DNA of 64,000 nt from Ignavibacteria bacterium UBA2360. GTDB lineage: Bacteria > Bacteroidota > Ignavibacteria > Tepidaquicellales > OLB5. Both the position numbers and the translations under genes were made by a program. Location of the stretch: contig DDTQ01000011.1 in assembly GCA_002344125.1 (NCBI GenBank), positions 703,245 through 767,244 on the forward strand, read 5' to 3'. This document shows positions 51,975 to 60,861 of the stretch, piece after piece. The number at the start of each line of letters is the position of its first letter. Position 1 is the first letter of the stretch. Under the pieces are notes generated by a model, which saw nothing but the letters and a program-made list of their open reading frames with translations, was not told the origin of the DNA and ran no database searches.

Positions 51975-52970
51975 TTAAATACTTAAACCAGTTTTATCCC
52001 AAACTTCAGCTTTGGTACGGGATGCGATGACCCGGGCTTGTTCAGCGCCTCTTTTAAGAATATCTTTTACATAAGAAAGATCATTTTTAAGACGCTCACG
52101 TTCTTCGCGGAACGGTTTGAACGTTTCAGTTACTTTTTCAAGAAGTAATTTCTTCGCCTCGCCATAACCCAATCCGCCTGCACGGTAGCGCTCAAGAAGC
52201 GCGGCCTTTTCATCTTCGCTAGCGAAATATGAATACAGTTTATAAATTGTATCAGGCTCTTTGGGCGCCTCTACGGGAGTGGAGTCAGTCTTAATTCCCA
52301 TTACCTGCTTCTTCAGATCTTTATCTGATGCGAAAATTTCAATTGTATTTCCATAGCTCTTGCTCATTTTCTGACCGTCTGTTCCTATAACAACGGCTAC
52401 TTCTTCCGGTATGTACGGTTCAGGCAGCTTGAATACATCACCATAAATGCGGTTGAACTTTCCCGCAAGGTCACGGGCTATTTCCACATGCTGTTTCTGG
52501 TCTTTGCCAACCGGAACAATATCAGGCTTATAGATGAGTATATCTACAGCCATAAGAACGGGATATGTAAATAGTCCAGCGTTAATTTCCTTAATGCCCT
52601 TTGCAACAGCATCCTTATATGCATGGGCAAGCTCAAGCATTGGCATTGGGGTTAAGCAGTTCAATATCCATGTAAGCTCAGCGTGTTCAGGCACATCGCT
52701 TTGCCTGAAAAATACTGCTTTATCAGGGTTCAGCCCAAGCGCCAGATAGTCTAAGGCTAGATCAAGAATCAGGCTGTGAAGCTCAGCTTTGTTCTTAACC
52801 GTTGTTAGTGAATGCAGATCGGCTATGAAAATATAATTTTCACAGTCATCCTGCATGTTAACATGATTGCGCATTGCGCCAAGATAGTTGCCTATGTGCG
52901 CCTTACCCGTGGGCTTAACGCCTGAGAGTATTCTTTTTTTCTGTGATGTAGGTTGTGAGGGTGAAGCCAT
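51975..52970 (-). CDS. trpS: Tryptophanyl-tRNA synthetase
   Basis: A 331-aa class I synthetase. HIGH motif as GKAHIGNYLGA, and KMSKS as GQKMSKSYGN near residue 205. Other family signatures are LTWILNCLTPM and PVLMAVDILIYKPD. Length is standard. The ATG overlaps the stop of nuoJ by one base (TAATG), an unusual pairing that couples the two. Confidence 0.96.
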   Translation of the reverse strand: MASPSQPTSQKKRILSGVKPTGKAHIGNYLGAMRNHVNMQDDCENYIFIADLHSLTTVKNKAELHSLILDLALDYLALGLNPDKAVFFRQSDVPEHAELTWILNCLTPMPMLELAHAYKDAVAKGIKEINAGLFTYPVLMAVDILIYKPDIVPVGKDQKQHVEIARDLAGKFNRIYGDVFKLPEPYIPEEVAVVIGTDGQKMSKSYGNTIEIFASDKDLKKQVMGIKTDSTPVEAPKEPDTIYKLYSYFASEDEKAALLERYRAGGLGYGEAKKLLLEKVTETFKPFREERERLKNDLSYVKDILKRGAEQARVIASRTKAEVWDKTGLSI

Positions 52971-53488
52971 TATTCAAACTTCTTTTGTGCGAGAACAATT
53001 GCGCCTACTATTGCGGCTATGAGTATAAATGAAACCAGCTCGAACGGGAATGAATAGGTAGTGTAAAGCTCTTTACCAACTGATTCTATCGTGCCCATCA
53101 GTTCTGCATTCGGATTCATGGTTTTATGTTTACCAAGAAATGCGAAGAATGTAGTTATACCAAGTGATGCAAAAAGGGTTAAAGAAAGTAAAATAGCTGA
53201 TATTTTCTTATATGAAATATTTTCTGTAAGTTTTTTTTCGCCACTTAAGTTAAGAAGCATGATAACAAAAAGGAACAATACCATGATAGCGCCAGCGTAA
53301 ACCAGGATTTGAATTATAGCCACAAACTGCGCTCGAAGCATAAGGTATACACCTGAGATCGCGAAGAAATTAACAATGAGATACAGTGCGCTTGTTATTG
53401 GACTGCGCCGGGTTATCATCATAATTGCCGAACCCAAAGCGAGTATGGCAAAACAAAGTGTTATAATATTTTCTGCGTTCCAGATCAT
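52970..53488 (-). CDS. nuoJ: NADH-quinone oxidoreductase subunit J
   Basis: A 172-aa membrane subunit of complex I with five hydrophobic helices (IITLCFAILALGSAIMM, ALYLIVNFFAISGVYLML, FVAIIQILVYAGAIMVLFLFVIML, ISAILLSLTLFASLG, ELVSFILIAAIVGAIVLA). The conserved third helix with IQILVYAGAIMVLF is diagnostic. No other nuo genes are beside it, so this copy is detached from the complex I operon. It is coupled to trpS. Confidence 0.92.
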   Translation of the reverse strand: MIWNAENIITLCFAILALGSAIMMITRRSPITSALYLIVNFFAISGVYLMLRAQFVAIIQILVYAGAIMVLFLFVIMLLNLSGEKKLTENISYKKISAILLSLTLFASLGITTFFAFLGKHKTMNPNAELMGTIESVGKELYTTYSFPFELVSFILIAAIVGAIVLAQKKFE

Positions 53489-53569
53489 TGTGGTAATAAA
53501 ATTTGTGCTTTAGTTGAAACTTAAAAACCCTTTACGTCTTCCCATGAACAAGGGTGAAAAGGATTGTTT

Positions 53570-53662
53570 GTGCCCGGTGTTCGGCAGCCGCCGAACACTG
53601 AGATATTATCTCAACTCCCTTTTTAGCGGGGTGCGCCTGACTGTCTTTAGACAGTTCTACCA
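53570..53662 (-). pseudogene. Decayed tRNA-Leu copy with hairpin insertions
   Basis: Collinear with the tRNA-Leu 45 bp away. GTGCCCGG at 53570 matches the acceptor end, and ACTGAGATATTATCTCAAC (53597-53615) matches the variable arm at 18 of 19 bases. TCTACCA (53656) matches the D-loop. The T-arm is replaced by TGTTCGGC-agcc-GCCGAACA, and a further ACTGTC-ttta-GACAGT hairpin lies in the D-arm/anticodon region. It cannot fold as a tRNA. Confidence 0.5.
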
Positions 53663-53705
53663 AAAATTAATTTCATGAAATAAAAATAATTTTGAGCATC
53701 TTTCG

Positions 53706-53792
53706 TGCCCGGAGCCGGAATCGAACCGGCACTGAGATATTATCCCAACAGGATTTTAAGTCCTGCGCGTCTACCAGTTCCGCCATCCGGGC
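53706..53792 (-). tRNA. tRNA-Leu (anticodon TAA)
   Basis: An 87-nt class II tRNA. Acceptor GCCCGGA pairs with TCCGGGC and discriminator A. The anticodon stem CAGGA-CTTAAAA-TCCTG gives TAA. The long variable arm is TGGGATAATATCTCA and the T-arm GCCGGTTCGATTCCGGC. CCA is not encoded. Confidence 0.95.
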
Positions 53793-53917
53793 AATATTTC
53801 AAAGAATTTTCAGCTTTTTCAGTGTTTATTAGCTGATTTTTGCGGTTACAGAACACATAAATAATAATTTTTTCGGATTAAATCTAACCTAAAATTCGGT
53901 ATTTTTAGAGATAAATG

Positions 53918-55690
53918 TCACTTTTTGGAGATAAATTTCATCACATCTTCAATGCTTGTTTTAGCGGTCATTTTCAGAATTCTGGAGGGTTTGTAGTTGC
54001 GGTAAACCCAGTTGGATATAATTTTTAACGAATCAATTTCATCAATTTTGAATTTGTGATACGCCTTTCCGAAAACAAAATCTTTAAATAATGCGCCGCT
54101 GAAATACAGGTAATTTATTTCTTCCTGTATATTATGAAAGTATTCATTATCACTCTTCGATTCTTCATCTATGGTAAATGTTTTTGCGGCCTTGCCGTTT
54201 ACCATAAGGAAAATTTCATAGGAGTTCTCATCATTTGTGTTTTTACATTTTATAATGTAATTCTGAAGCTCAACAATTGAATTGGTGAGTTCAATATTCA
54301 GCATTACTTTTTTAAGATCATTAATATTATCCCGCAGGTGCGAAGCGTGTTCGAAATTCATTTCGCTTGCGGCAATTTCCATTTCACGCTCAAGGAATCT
54401 TACCGCGCCTTCTTCTGAATCAGAAAGCAGGAATTTATCCACCCGTTTAACTTCCCGGTGATATTCGGGCGCTGTTGTAGTAAAATTGCACGGGGCGCCG
54501 CATTGCCCAATTTCAAAATACATACATGTACTGTGATTCTTGACCGGCCTTAAATTTATATCATCACACTTGCGCAATTTGTATAGACGGTTTATTCTTT
54601 CAATGAGATTGTTTACGGTAAATGAGCTTGCAAAGGGTCCGTAATATTTTGCGCCATCCGGTAAAATTTCATATACTTTATGTACCTTTGGGAATGCGCG
54701 GTTCACATCTATTTTGATAAATGGGAATTTCCGGTATGACTTAATTGCTGAATTGAAGCGTGGTTTGTGTGATTTGATCATCCTGCTTTCAGCAAGCAGT
54801 GCGGAAAGTTCAGAGCCTGTAGTTTCCCATTCAACTCTGTGAACAAAGCGCACCAGCTTTTTCACTTTTGTAGAGTGTGATGTGTTATGATAAAAGTATG
54901 AGCCTAATCGTTCCTTCAGACTTTTTGCTTTTCCTATATAAATAATCTCGTCATTTTTATTGAACATAAAGTAAATACCCGGCTTTTGCGGCACTTCCTT
55001 AAGATCAATTTTCAGCTTTTTGAATCTTTGAGATGTTTTTGAGTTATCATATATTTTTCTGAACTGAAAGCCTATAACATCTTCAACTGTTTCAAATTCA
55101 AGATCGTTAACAAGCTGTTCAATAAATATAGAAAGTATCTGCGCTGTAGCGCGGGCGTCATCAATAGCGCGGTGTTTGCGTTTTGTGTAGATGCCAAAAT
55201 GCCGCTTGAGTGAATCCAGTGATTTCGAAGGAAGTGAGCGGCTTAACCTTCGGGCAAGCCTTGCCGTACAAAGCGAAGGGTGATCAAGCTTGTTATACCC
55301 TGCCCTAAGCAACGATTCATTCAGAAAGCCGTAGTCAAATCTTACATTATGCCCCCCGAGTATTGTGGTATCCGTGTTATTGTTTCCTATAAAATCCAGA
55401 ATTTTGGGAGCAAGTTCATCAAAGGAAGGTTTCTTGTGGACCATTTCATTGGTGATGCCTGTCATTTGGGTAATGTATGGCGGAATAAATTCCCCGGGAT
55501 TCATTAGAGTTTCGTATTCATCAATAATTTCACCGCCGCGAACCTTTACAATCCCGATTTCTGTCATCCGGTTATTGACCGCGCTTAAGCCCGTGGTTTC
55601 AACATCAAACACGGTAAAAACGGTTTCGTGCAGAGATCTTACCGGCTCAATTACAGCTTCAGATTGTAATATTTTGGATTTGGCTTTCAA
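53918..55690 (-). CDS. DnaQ-like exonuclease fused to UvrC-type GIY-YIG nuclease
   Basis: A 590-aa fusion. Residues about 20-200 are a DEDDh 3'-5' exonuclease (FDVETTGLSA, GHNVRFDYGF, HRAIDDARATA). Residues about 235-330 are a GIY-YIG domain (PGIYFMFNKNDEIIYIGKAK, ESRMIKSHKPRFN). These are followed by the UvrC-type Cys-containing segment (CMYFEIGQCGAPC) and a UVR-like helical pair (FEHASHLRDNINDLKK). The helix-hairpin-helix and RNase-H-like parts of UvrC are missing. This Cho-like architecture is known in several phyla and probably assists nucleotide excision or other DNA repair. Confidence 0.9.
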   Translation of the reverse strand: MKAKSKILQSEAVIEPVRSLHETVFTVFDVETTGLSAVNNRMTEIGIVKVRGGEIIDEYETLMNPGEFIPPYITQMTGITNEMVHKKPSFDELAPKILDFIGNNNTDTTILGGHNVRFDYGFLNESLLRAGYNKLDHPSLCTARLARRLSRSLPSKSLDSLKRHFGIYTKRKHRAIDDARATAQILSIFIEQLVNDLEFETVEDVIGFQFRKIYDNSKTSQRFKKLKIDLKEVPQKPGIYFMFNKNDEIIYIGKAKSLKERLGSYFYHNTSHSTKVKKLVRFVHRVEWETTGSELSALLAESRMIKSHKPRFNSAIKSYRKFPFIKIDVNRAFPKVHKVYEILPDGAKYYGPFASSFTVNNLIERINRLYKLRKCDDINLRPVKNHSTCMYFEIGQCGAPCNFTTTAPEYHREVKRVDKFLLSDSEEGAVRFLEREMEIAASEMNFEHASHLRDNINDLKKVMLNIELTNSIVELQNYIIKCKNTNDENSYEIFLMVNGKAAKTFTIDEESKSDNEYFHNIQEEINYLYFSGALFKDFVFGKAYHKFKIDEIDSLKIISNWVYRNYKPSRILKMTAKTSIEDVMKFISKK

Positions 55691-55878
55691 ATTTTATAAG
55701 ATGCAAATTAATTAAATTAAACATAACTTTGTAAACCAATAATGAGCTATGTTTCGTTTTATATGGCATGAGTAAGAAGAAAAAAAGATATTCAAGCCAC
55801 GAAAGATAGAAAATTTGAGAATTACTATAATTAACATCGAAAGAAAGTTCTATAAAATACGGGTAGAATATTCGTGGT

Positions 55879-56481
55879 ATGAAGAAATTGATTATGGAAA
55901 ACACACAGGAGTTTTGGCAGAAGCGTTGGATTGATAACAAAACCGGATGGGATATCGGATATGCCGCGCCTCCCATAACTGATCTTATTGATACGCTGAC
56001 GGATAGAGATATTAGGATTCTGATCCCGGGCGCGGGGAATGGTTATGAAGCTGAGTACTTGCATAAAGCGGGTTTTAGGAATGTTTACGTTATGGATATT
56101 GCGGCAATGCCGCTTGAAAATCTGAGCAAGCGCGTTCCGGATTTCCCCGGGGAACACTTGCTGAATGAAAACTTCTTTGAACATAAGGGACTTTATGACC
56201 TGATAATTGAACAAACATTTTTTATAGCAATAGATCCGGCTCTAAGGTATGAATACGTAAGGAAAATGAAAGAGTTACTCAAGCCCGGAGGGCATTTAAC
56301 GGGATTGTTGATCTTCAGGAACGATCCTTCACCCGGCGGACCGCCTTATGTGGATACCAAAGAAAATTATTTTAAGTACTTTGAGGGTGAGTTTGAGATC
56401 AACAAATTTGAGATTGCTCAGAATTCCATCAAGCCCCGCGCCGGTTGGGAAGTTTTTATAGATATGGTGAAAATGTTGTAA
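55879..56481 (+). CDS. TPMT-family SAM-dependent methyltransferase
   Basis: A 200-aa methyltransferase with FWQKRWIDNKTGWDIG at the start (the thiopurine/thiol methyltransferase signature W..RW....GWD.G), the SAM loop ILIPGAGNGYEAEYL, and VMDIAAMPLE. It probably methylates thiol, selenium or tellurium compounds. A second ATG at 55894 (MENTQEF) is also possible as start. Monocistronic. Confidence 0.88.
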   Translation: MKKLIMENTQEFWQKRWIDNKTGWDIGYAAPPITDLIDTLTDRDIRILIPGAGNGYEAEYLHKAGFRNVYVMDIAAMPLENLSKRVPDFPGEHLLNENFFEHKGLYDLIIEQTFFIAIDPALRYEYVRKMKELLKPGGHLTGLLIFRNDPSPGGPPYVDTKENYFKYFEGEFEINKFEIAQNSIKPRAGWEVFIDMVKML

Positions 56482-56615
56482 CGAAATATTATATTGCAAA
56501 AGTGTACTCAATTTTTTCACAACCTTTAAACTTGAAATTTAACAATTCTTTAGTATTTGCTTAAAGCACTATAAAAATTAATACTATAATTTAGAAGAGT
56601 CTTGTTTAATAAACT

Positions 56616-56990
56616 ATGCCTGTAAAGATAACTAAAGCAGATCACGTTCAGCTTACTATTCCCAAAGATTCTGAATCAATTGCGCGGAAATTTTACACCG
56701 GGGTATTGGGGCTCACTGAAATTGAAAAACCGGATTCACTTAAACCCAGCGGGGGAGTTTGGTACAGCGCCGGCGATATAGAACTGCACTTGGGGGTTGA
56801 AGATAACTTCATCCCGGGAAAGAAAAAAGCGCACCCCGCATTTGTAGTGGAAGGATTGAACAGAATTAAAGTTCAGCTTATACAGAATGATATTGAGATC
56901 AAAGAAGAAATTCAAATACCCGGAAGAAAACGATTTTCATTCTATGATCCCTTTGGCAACAGGATAGAATTTATGGAGTTTGAGGGATAA
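56616..56990 (+). CDS. VOC-family (glyoxalase-like) protein
   Basis: A 124-aa protein with two beta-alpha-beta-beta-beta halves: ADHVQLTIPKDSESIARKFY and ELHLGVEDNFIP, then AHPAFVVEGLNRI and FSFYDPFGNRIEFMEFE. Metal-ligand positions His11 (DHVQL), Glu/His in ELHLG, and Glu in IEFME are present. Possible glyoxalase, dioxygenase or resistance role; substrate unknown. Its stop codon TAA begins the repeat at 56989. Confidence 0.88.
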   Translation: MPVKITKADHVQLTIPKDSESIARKFYTGVLGLTEIEKPDSLKPSGGVWYSAGDIELHLGVEDNFIPGKKKAHPAFVVEGLNRIKVQLIQNDIEIKEEIQIPGRKRFSFYDPFGNRIEFMEFEG

Positions 56991-57058
56991 TTTGCGAGGA
57001 GCGCAGCGGCGAAGCAATCTCATAAATTTATCAGATTGCTTCGCTTCGCCAGCAAATT
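56989..57058. repeat. 70-bp inverted repeat, copy 1, abutting a stop codon
   Basis: It begins AATTTGCGAGG at the stop codon of the VOC gene, contains GAAGCAATCT...AGATTGCTTC and ends GCAAATT. It is about 85% like the copy at 57701. Confidence 0.75.
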
Positions 57059-57285
57059 GTCGTTTTTTATTTTACACCATGCCTTTTACCATTAAGTCAT
57101 AATATTCTTTGTACTGCAGTCTCCCCACACAACTTTTCAGAATGCTCTTATAGAAAGCTTGTTTCTAAAAATAACACGGCCCCGGAGAGGTAATTTTTAA
57201 TGAGTTTAATATTTCAATATTTAGATATAAATTTGTATAATAAACATAAAATAACTTATTAATAAATCAATATTTACAGATATAA

Positions 57286-57702
57286 ATGAAAGAAAGATCA
57301 CTTGCTATTTTAAAGCCTGACTGCCTCGAAAAGAAGGTACAGGGAAAGGTTATACAGCATATTCTGGATGCAGGTTTTGAAATAAAAGGCATGAAACTGA
57401 TGCAGCTGACAGAAGATTCCGCAAAGAAGTTCTATGAAGTGCACAAAGAAAGACCGTTCTACGGGGAATTAGTTGCTTATATGACCTCAGGTCCGGTTAT
57501 ACCGATATGCATGGAGAAAGAAAATGCTGTAGCTGATTTCCGCAAGCTTATAGGCGCAACAAATCCCGCAAACGCCGATGAAGGTACGATCCGTAAAATG
57601 TACGCTGATTCGATCGAGCGGAATATCGTTCATGGCTCTGATTCACCTGAGAATGCAAAAAATGAAATAGCGCATTTTTTTAACGAGAAAGATCTGGTAT
57701 AA
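57286..57702 (+). CDS. ndk: Nucleoside diphosphate kinase
   Basis: A 138-aa enzyme transferring gamma-phosphate between nucleotides. Signature RSLAILKPDCLEKK at the start and catalytic His in NIVHGSDSPENA (about H115). Full length. Its stop TAA opens the second 70-bp repeat. Confidence 0.97.
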   Translation: MKERSLAILKPDCLEKKVQGKVIQHILDAGFEIKGMKLMQLTEDSAKKFYEVHKERPFYGELVAYMTSGPVIPICMEKENAVADFRKLIGATNPANADEGTIRKMYADSIERNIVHGSDSPENAKNEIAHFFNEKDLV

Positions 57703-57769
57703 TTTGCGAGGCACGTAGTGACGAAGCAATCTCATAAGTTTATAAGATTGCTTCGCTTCGCTCGCAAAA
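57701..57769. repeat. 70-bp inverted repeat, copy 2, abutting a stop codon
   Basis: Starts AATTTGCGAGG within the ndk stop codon. The central arms GAAGCAATCT and AGATTGCTTC and the terminal GCAAAAT mirror copy 1. Confidence 0.75.
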
Positions 57770-57848
57770 TGAGTTTTGAATTCACCCATCCGCCCAATAG
57801 AGCATACCCTTTTCCCAATAACCACCCCAAAATTTGTAAAAATTACTA

Positions 57849-57879
57849 TTGACTAATTAAAAACATTGCTTTATATTTG
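57849..57879 (+). promoter_or_regulatory. Bacteroidota-type promoter for the Lrp/glnA pair
   Basis: TTGAC at 57849, then TATATTTG at 57872-57879 with a 20-nt gap. Expected start near 57886, leader about 76 nt to the ATG at 57962. Confidence 0.65.
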
Positions 57880-57961
57880 CAGGTAAATAGTGCTGATTGC
57901 CTAAAAAAATAAAGCAAAATCTTAAAATCACCTTAATAATTAAGGCAATTAATTTAAACTT

Positions 57962-58429
57962 ATGCATACAATAGACGAAACAGATCTCAAAATTCTTGAA
58001 TATTTGCAGGATAATGCAAGAATGAAGCGCAATGAGCTGGCCGAAAAAGTCGGACTTTCACTGCCTTCTGTTACTGACAGAATGAATAAGCTCGAAGAGC
58101 TTGGCGTGACCGAAAGATTTATTACTAAGCTGAACCATAAATTGCTTGGTAAAGATATAACAGCCTTCATTTTTGTGACCAGCGATTCATCTACGCATTA
58201 CAGGGATTTTATTAATCACGCAATTTCCGCAGCTGAAGTGCTTGAGTGCCATTCTATAACCGGGGATGGCTCTCACATACTCAAGATCCGTACGGAAAAC
58301 ACATCTTCCCTGGAAAAGCTGCTGGCTAAAATACAATCATGGAAAGGTGTACGCTCCACGCGTACATCAATTGTGCTTTCATCCCATAAAGAAACATTTG
58401 CAGTTGACCTAAAACATTACAAAAAATGA
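57962..58429 (+). CDS. Lrp/AsnC-family transcriptional regulator
   Basis: A 155-aa regulator. N-terminal helix-turn-helix (LKILEYLQDNARMKRNELAE then LSLPSVTDRMNKLEELG) and a C-terminal RAM/ligand-binding domain (AFIFVTSDSSTHYRD, ECHSITGDGSHILKIRTENT). Its stop overlaps the glutamine synthetase start by 4 bp, so it probably controls nitrogen or amino-acid metabolism including that enzyme. Confidence 0.95.
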   Translation: MHTIDETDLKILEYLQDNARMKRNELAEKVGLSLPSVTDRMNKLEELGVTERFITKLNHKLLGKDITAFIFVTSDSSTHYRDFINHAISAAEVLECHSITGDGSHILKIRTENTSSLEKLLAKIQSWKGVRSTRTSIVLSSHKETFAVDLKHYKK

Positions 58430-59823
58430 AGAATACAAAAGGGCAAAGCCCCGAAATTGCAAAAATAAATAAGCTTATAAAAGATAACAGCATTGAAGTA
58501 ATTGATATTAAATGTATTGATCTAACCGGAAGACTGCACCATATTTCACTTCCGGTTTATCCTGAAATTATTACCACGCTGTTAAACGAGGGAGTAGGCT
58601 TTGACGGTTCGAGTTATGGCTTCAGGAAAGTTGAAAACAGCGATATGATACTTGTTCCCGATCTTTCTACTGCGGTATTGGATCCATTTCGTGAAACAAA
58701 AACGCTCAGTTTTTACGCTAATATTTTCTTAACTGATGAGGCCCGCACTCCCTTCGGACAGGATGGCAGGAATATTGCCCGCAGGGCTGAGGAGCTGGTT
58801 AAGAAATATACAGGAGGGGATACTTCATGGTGGGGTCCCGAGTTTGAGTTCTATATCTTCAGCAAAGTTAAATATGATACAAGAACATCTGCTTCTTATT
58901 ACGAAGTTGAACATGCCGAAGAATTTTTCACAAACGCATATCATGCCGCAAACCCGTTTGATGTGTATGATGATTTCCGGGATAAAGCGTGTAAAATGCT
59001 GAAAGATTTCGGTATCAAAGTGAAATACCATCATCATGAAACGGGAGAGCGCGGACAGCAGGAAATTGAAACATACTTTGAAACATTGCTTAAGACCGCC
59101 GACAATGTTGTTACAGTAAAGTACGCGTTGTTTAATCTCGCGCGCCAGAATAATATTCATATTACTTTCATGCCAAAGCCTATGTTTAAGCAGCCCGGCA
59201 GCGGTATGCATGTACATACTTTTTTAACAAAGAACGGTAAGAACGCATTCTACAAAAAAGGGGAATACGGTAATGTTAATGAACTTGGCAGGTACTTCAT
59301 TGGCGGACTTCTGAAGAATGGCAGGGTGCTTTCAGCGTTCACTAACCCCAGTACAAATTCGTATAAGCGATTAGTGCCGGGCTTTGAAGCCCCTGTAGCG
59401 TTGACATACAGTAAGGGCAACCGCTCATCAGCTATAAGGATACCCTCATATGTTTCAAATCCCGAAATGACCAGGTTTGAATACAGGCCGCCGGATTCAA
59501 CAGCGAATCCATACTTATGTCTCTCAGCCATTTTGATGGCGGGTATTGATGGTATCATTAATAAGATCGACCCGGTAAAAGCCGGTTACGGACCGTTTGA
59601 AAAGAATATACTGGATCACCAGCAGCATGAAAAAGTTGATTTCCTTCCGCGTAATCTGGAAGAATCACTGGACGCACTTGAACAGGACAGCGAATTCTTA
59701 AGGCGCGATAATGTATTTAGCGATGAACTGATAAAGCAGTGGATTGAAAATAAACACAGGGAGATCAATTCAATCAATACAATGCCGCACCCGTTTGAAT
59801 ATAAAATGTATTTTACATTATAG
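58426..59823 (+). CDS. glnA: Glutamine synthetase type I, paralog 1 (no adenylylation Tyr)
   Basis: A 465-aa ATP-dependent ligase joining ammonia to glutamate. Motifs: GVGFDGSSYGF, GPEFEFYIF, KYHHHETGERGQQE, MHVHTFL, and the ATP/Glu site NPSTNSYKRLVPGFEAP with RIP.  At the position of the adenylylation loop (DLYDLPPE in E. coli) it has NILDHQQHE with no Tyr, so it should not be regulated by GlnE-type modification. Translationally coupled to the Lrp-type regulator, implying transcriptional control instead. Confidence 0.95.
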   Translation: MKNTKGQSPEIAKINKLIKDNSIEVIDIKCIDLTGRLHHISLPVYPEIITTLLNEGVGFDGSSYGFRKVENSDMILVPDLSTAVLDPFRETKTLSFYANIFLTDEARTPFGQDGRNIARRAEELVKKYTGGDTSWWGPEFEFYIFSKVKYDTRTSASYYEVEHAEEFFTNAYHAANPFDVYDDFRDKACKMLKDFGIKVKYHHHETGERGQQEIETYFETLLKTADNVVTVKYALFNLARQNNIHITFMPKPMFKQPGSGMHVHTFLTKNGKNAFYKKGEYGNVNELGRYFIGGLLKNGRVLSAFTNPSTNSYKRLVPGFEAPVALTYSKGNRSSAIRIPSYVSNPEMTRFEYRPPDSTANPYLCLSAILMAGIDGIINKIDPVKAGYGPFEKNILDHQQHEKVDFLPRNLEESLDALEQDSEFLRRDNVFSDELIKQWIENKHREINSINTMPHPFEYKMYFTL

Positions 59824-60018
59824 TTTTTATAAATGTTGTTTTGATTTTGCAGCTTTTAGACCACTGCTTCAGCTGCGGGCTAAAGACAAAACAGCACAGA
59901 GTAACGATTCAAAACCGCGAGCTATATGAAAAACTTTGGAAAGTGGAATAATATGAGCTATACGGAAGGACTTCAAAGTTAAAGAATTACTATCATAATG
60001 TTTTGATAAACATATTAG

Positions 60019-60078
60019 CCCACGGATTTATCCGTGGGAATATAAATTACTAATAATCAAATAACCACTTCAGTGGTT
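60019..60078. repeat. REP hairpin pair upstream of the transposase
   Basis: CCCACGG-atttat-CCGTGGG (60019-60038) and AACCACT-tc-AGTGGTT (60063-60078), 8 bp before the transposase ATG. The same pair recurs at 60732-60792. Confidence 0.75.
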
Positions 60079-60086
60079 TAATAAAA

Positions 60087-60530
60087 ATGTCACATTCATT
60101 CACCAAGATCTGGCTTCACTCAATTTTTTCAACAAAAGATAGAAGTCCACTAATAAAGAAAAATTTCGAAAACGAACTTCATCAACACATTAAAGCTGAT
60201 TTAATTAAGAAATTTGAGGTGGAAGTCAGGGCAATTAACGGTATGTCAGAACATATTCATATTGTTTTCCGATATAATCCAAATTTTTCTTTAAAAGATA
60301 TGATGCAGCATATTAAGGGTGAATCTTCGCATTGGGTTAATTCAAGTGATCTTACAAACTTCAAATTCGCATGGCAAACCGGTTATAGCGCTTTTTCTGT
60401 CAGCGAATCAATGCTGGACGCTGTAATCAAGTATGTAAATAATCAAAAAGAACATCATAAAAAAGTGAGCTTTAAAGAAGAATACGACCTATTTATGAAG
60501 AAATACGGAAATGATATTGTAAACCGTTAA
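60087..60530 (+). mobile_element. REP-associated/IS200-like Y1 transposase (HUH)
   Basis: A 147-aa TnpA-like protein: FTKIWLHSIFSTKDRSPLI start, the metal-binding HUH motif HIHIVF near residue 58, FAWQTGYSAFSVSES, and the catalytic Tyr in VIKYVNNQKEHHKK near residue 116. Single-gene elements of this type use single-stranded DNA and hairpin ends. It lies between two glutamine synthetase genes and is surrounded by paired palindromes, the arrangement expected for a RAYT acting on REP sequences. Intact reading frame, so possibly active. Confidence 0.92.
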
Positions 60531-60580
60531 AACGGTTTAAGTTTCATTGCAACTATTTTTCCCACGGCTGAAGCCGTGGG
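60521..60580. repeat. Hairpins at and after the transposase stop codon
   Basis: AAACCGTT-aa-AACGGTTT (60521-60538) includes the transposase stop codon. CCCACGGC-tgaa-GCCGTGGG (60561-60580) is a second hairpin sharing the CCCACGG core of the upstream pair. Confidence 0.75.
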
Positions 60581-60861
60581 CTAACGACAGAAGCGTTGAA
60601 TAATGAGAGAAGCTCAGGTTAATGACTAAATTATTGAGCTGGCAAAAAAGCAGATAATGTTATCCTACTTTTCGGCGTTGATTGAAAACGGGAGCTATTT
60701 TTATTGAAAATCAAGAAATAAAAAAGTATAGCCCACTGATTTATCCGTGGGAATAAAAGAAGTTATGAATTATGGTAACCACTTCAGTGGTTTTTATAAA
60801 CTAAATTTTGATTAAAATAATATTCCCAAATTTTTTTTGGGATAAAGGAGAAAATAAATAA
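60531..60861. other. Gene-free region carrying the second REP hairpin pair
   Basis: No gene. After the hairpins at 60521-60580 comes unremarkable sequence. A direct repeat of the upstream element follows at 60732-60792 (CCCACtG/CCGTGGG and AACCACT-tc-AGTGGTT). The ribosome site AAAGGAG for the second glutamine synthetase is at 60844. Confidence 0.7.
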
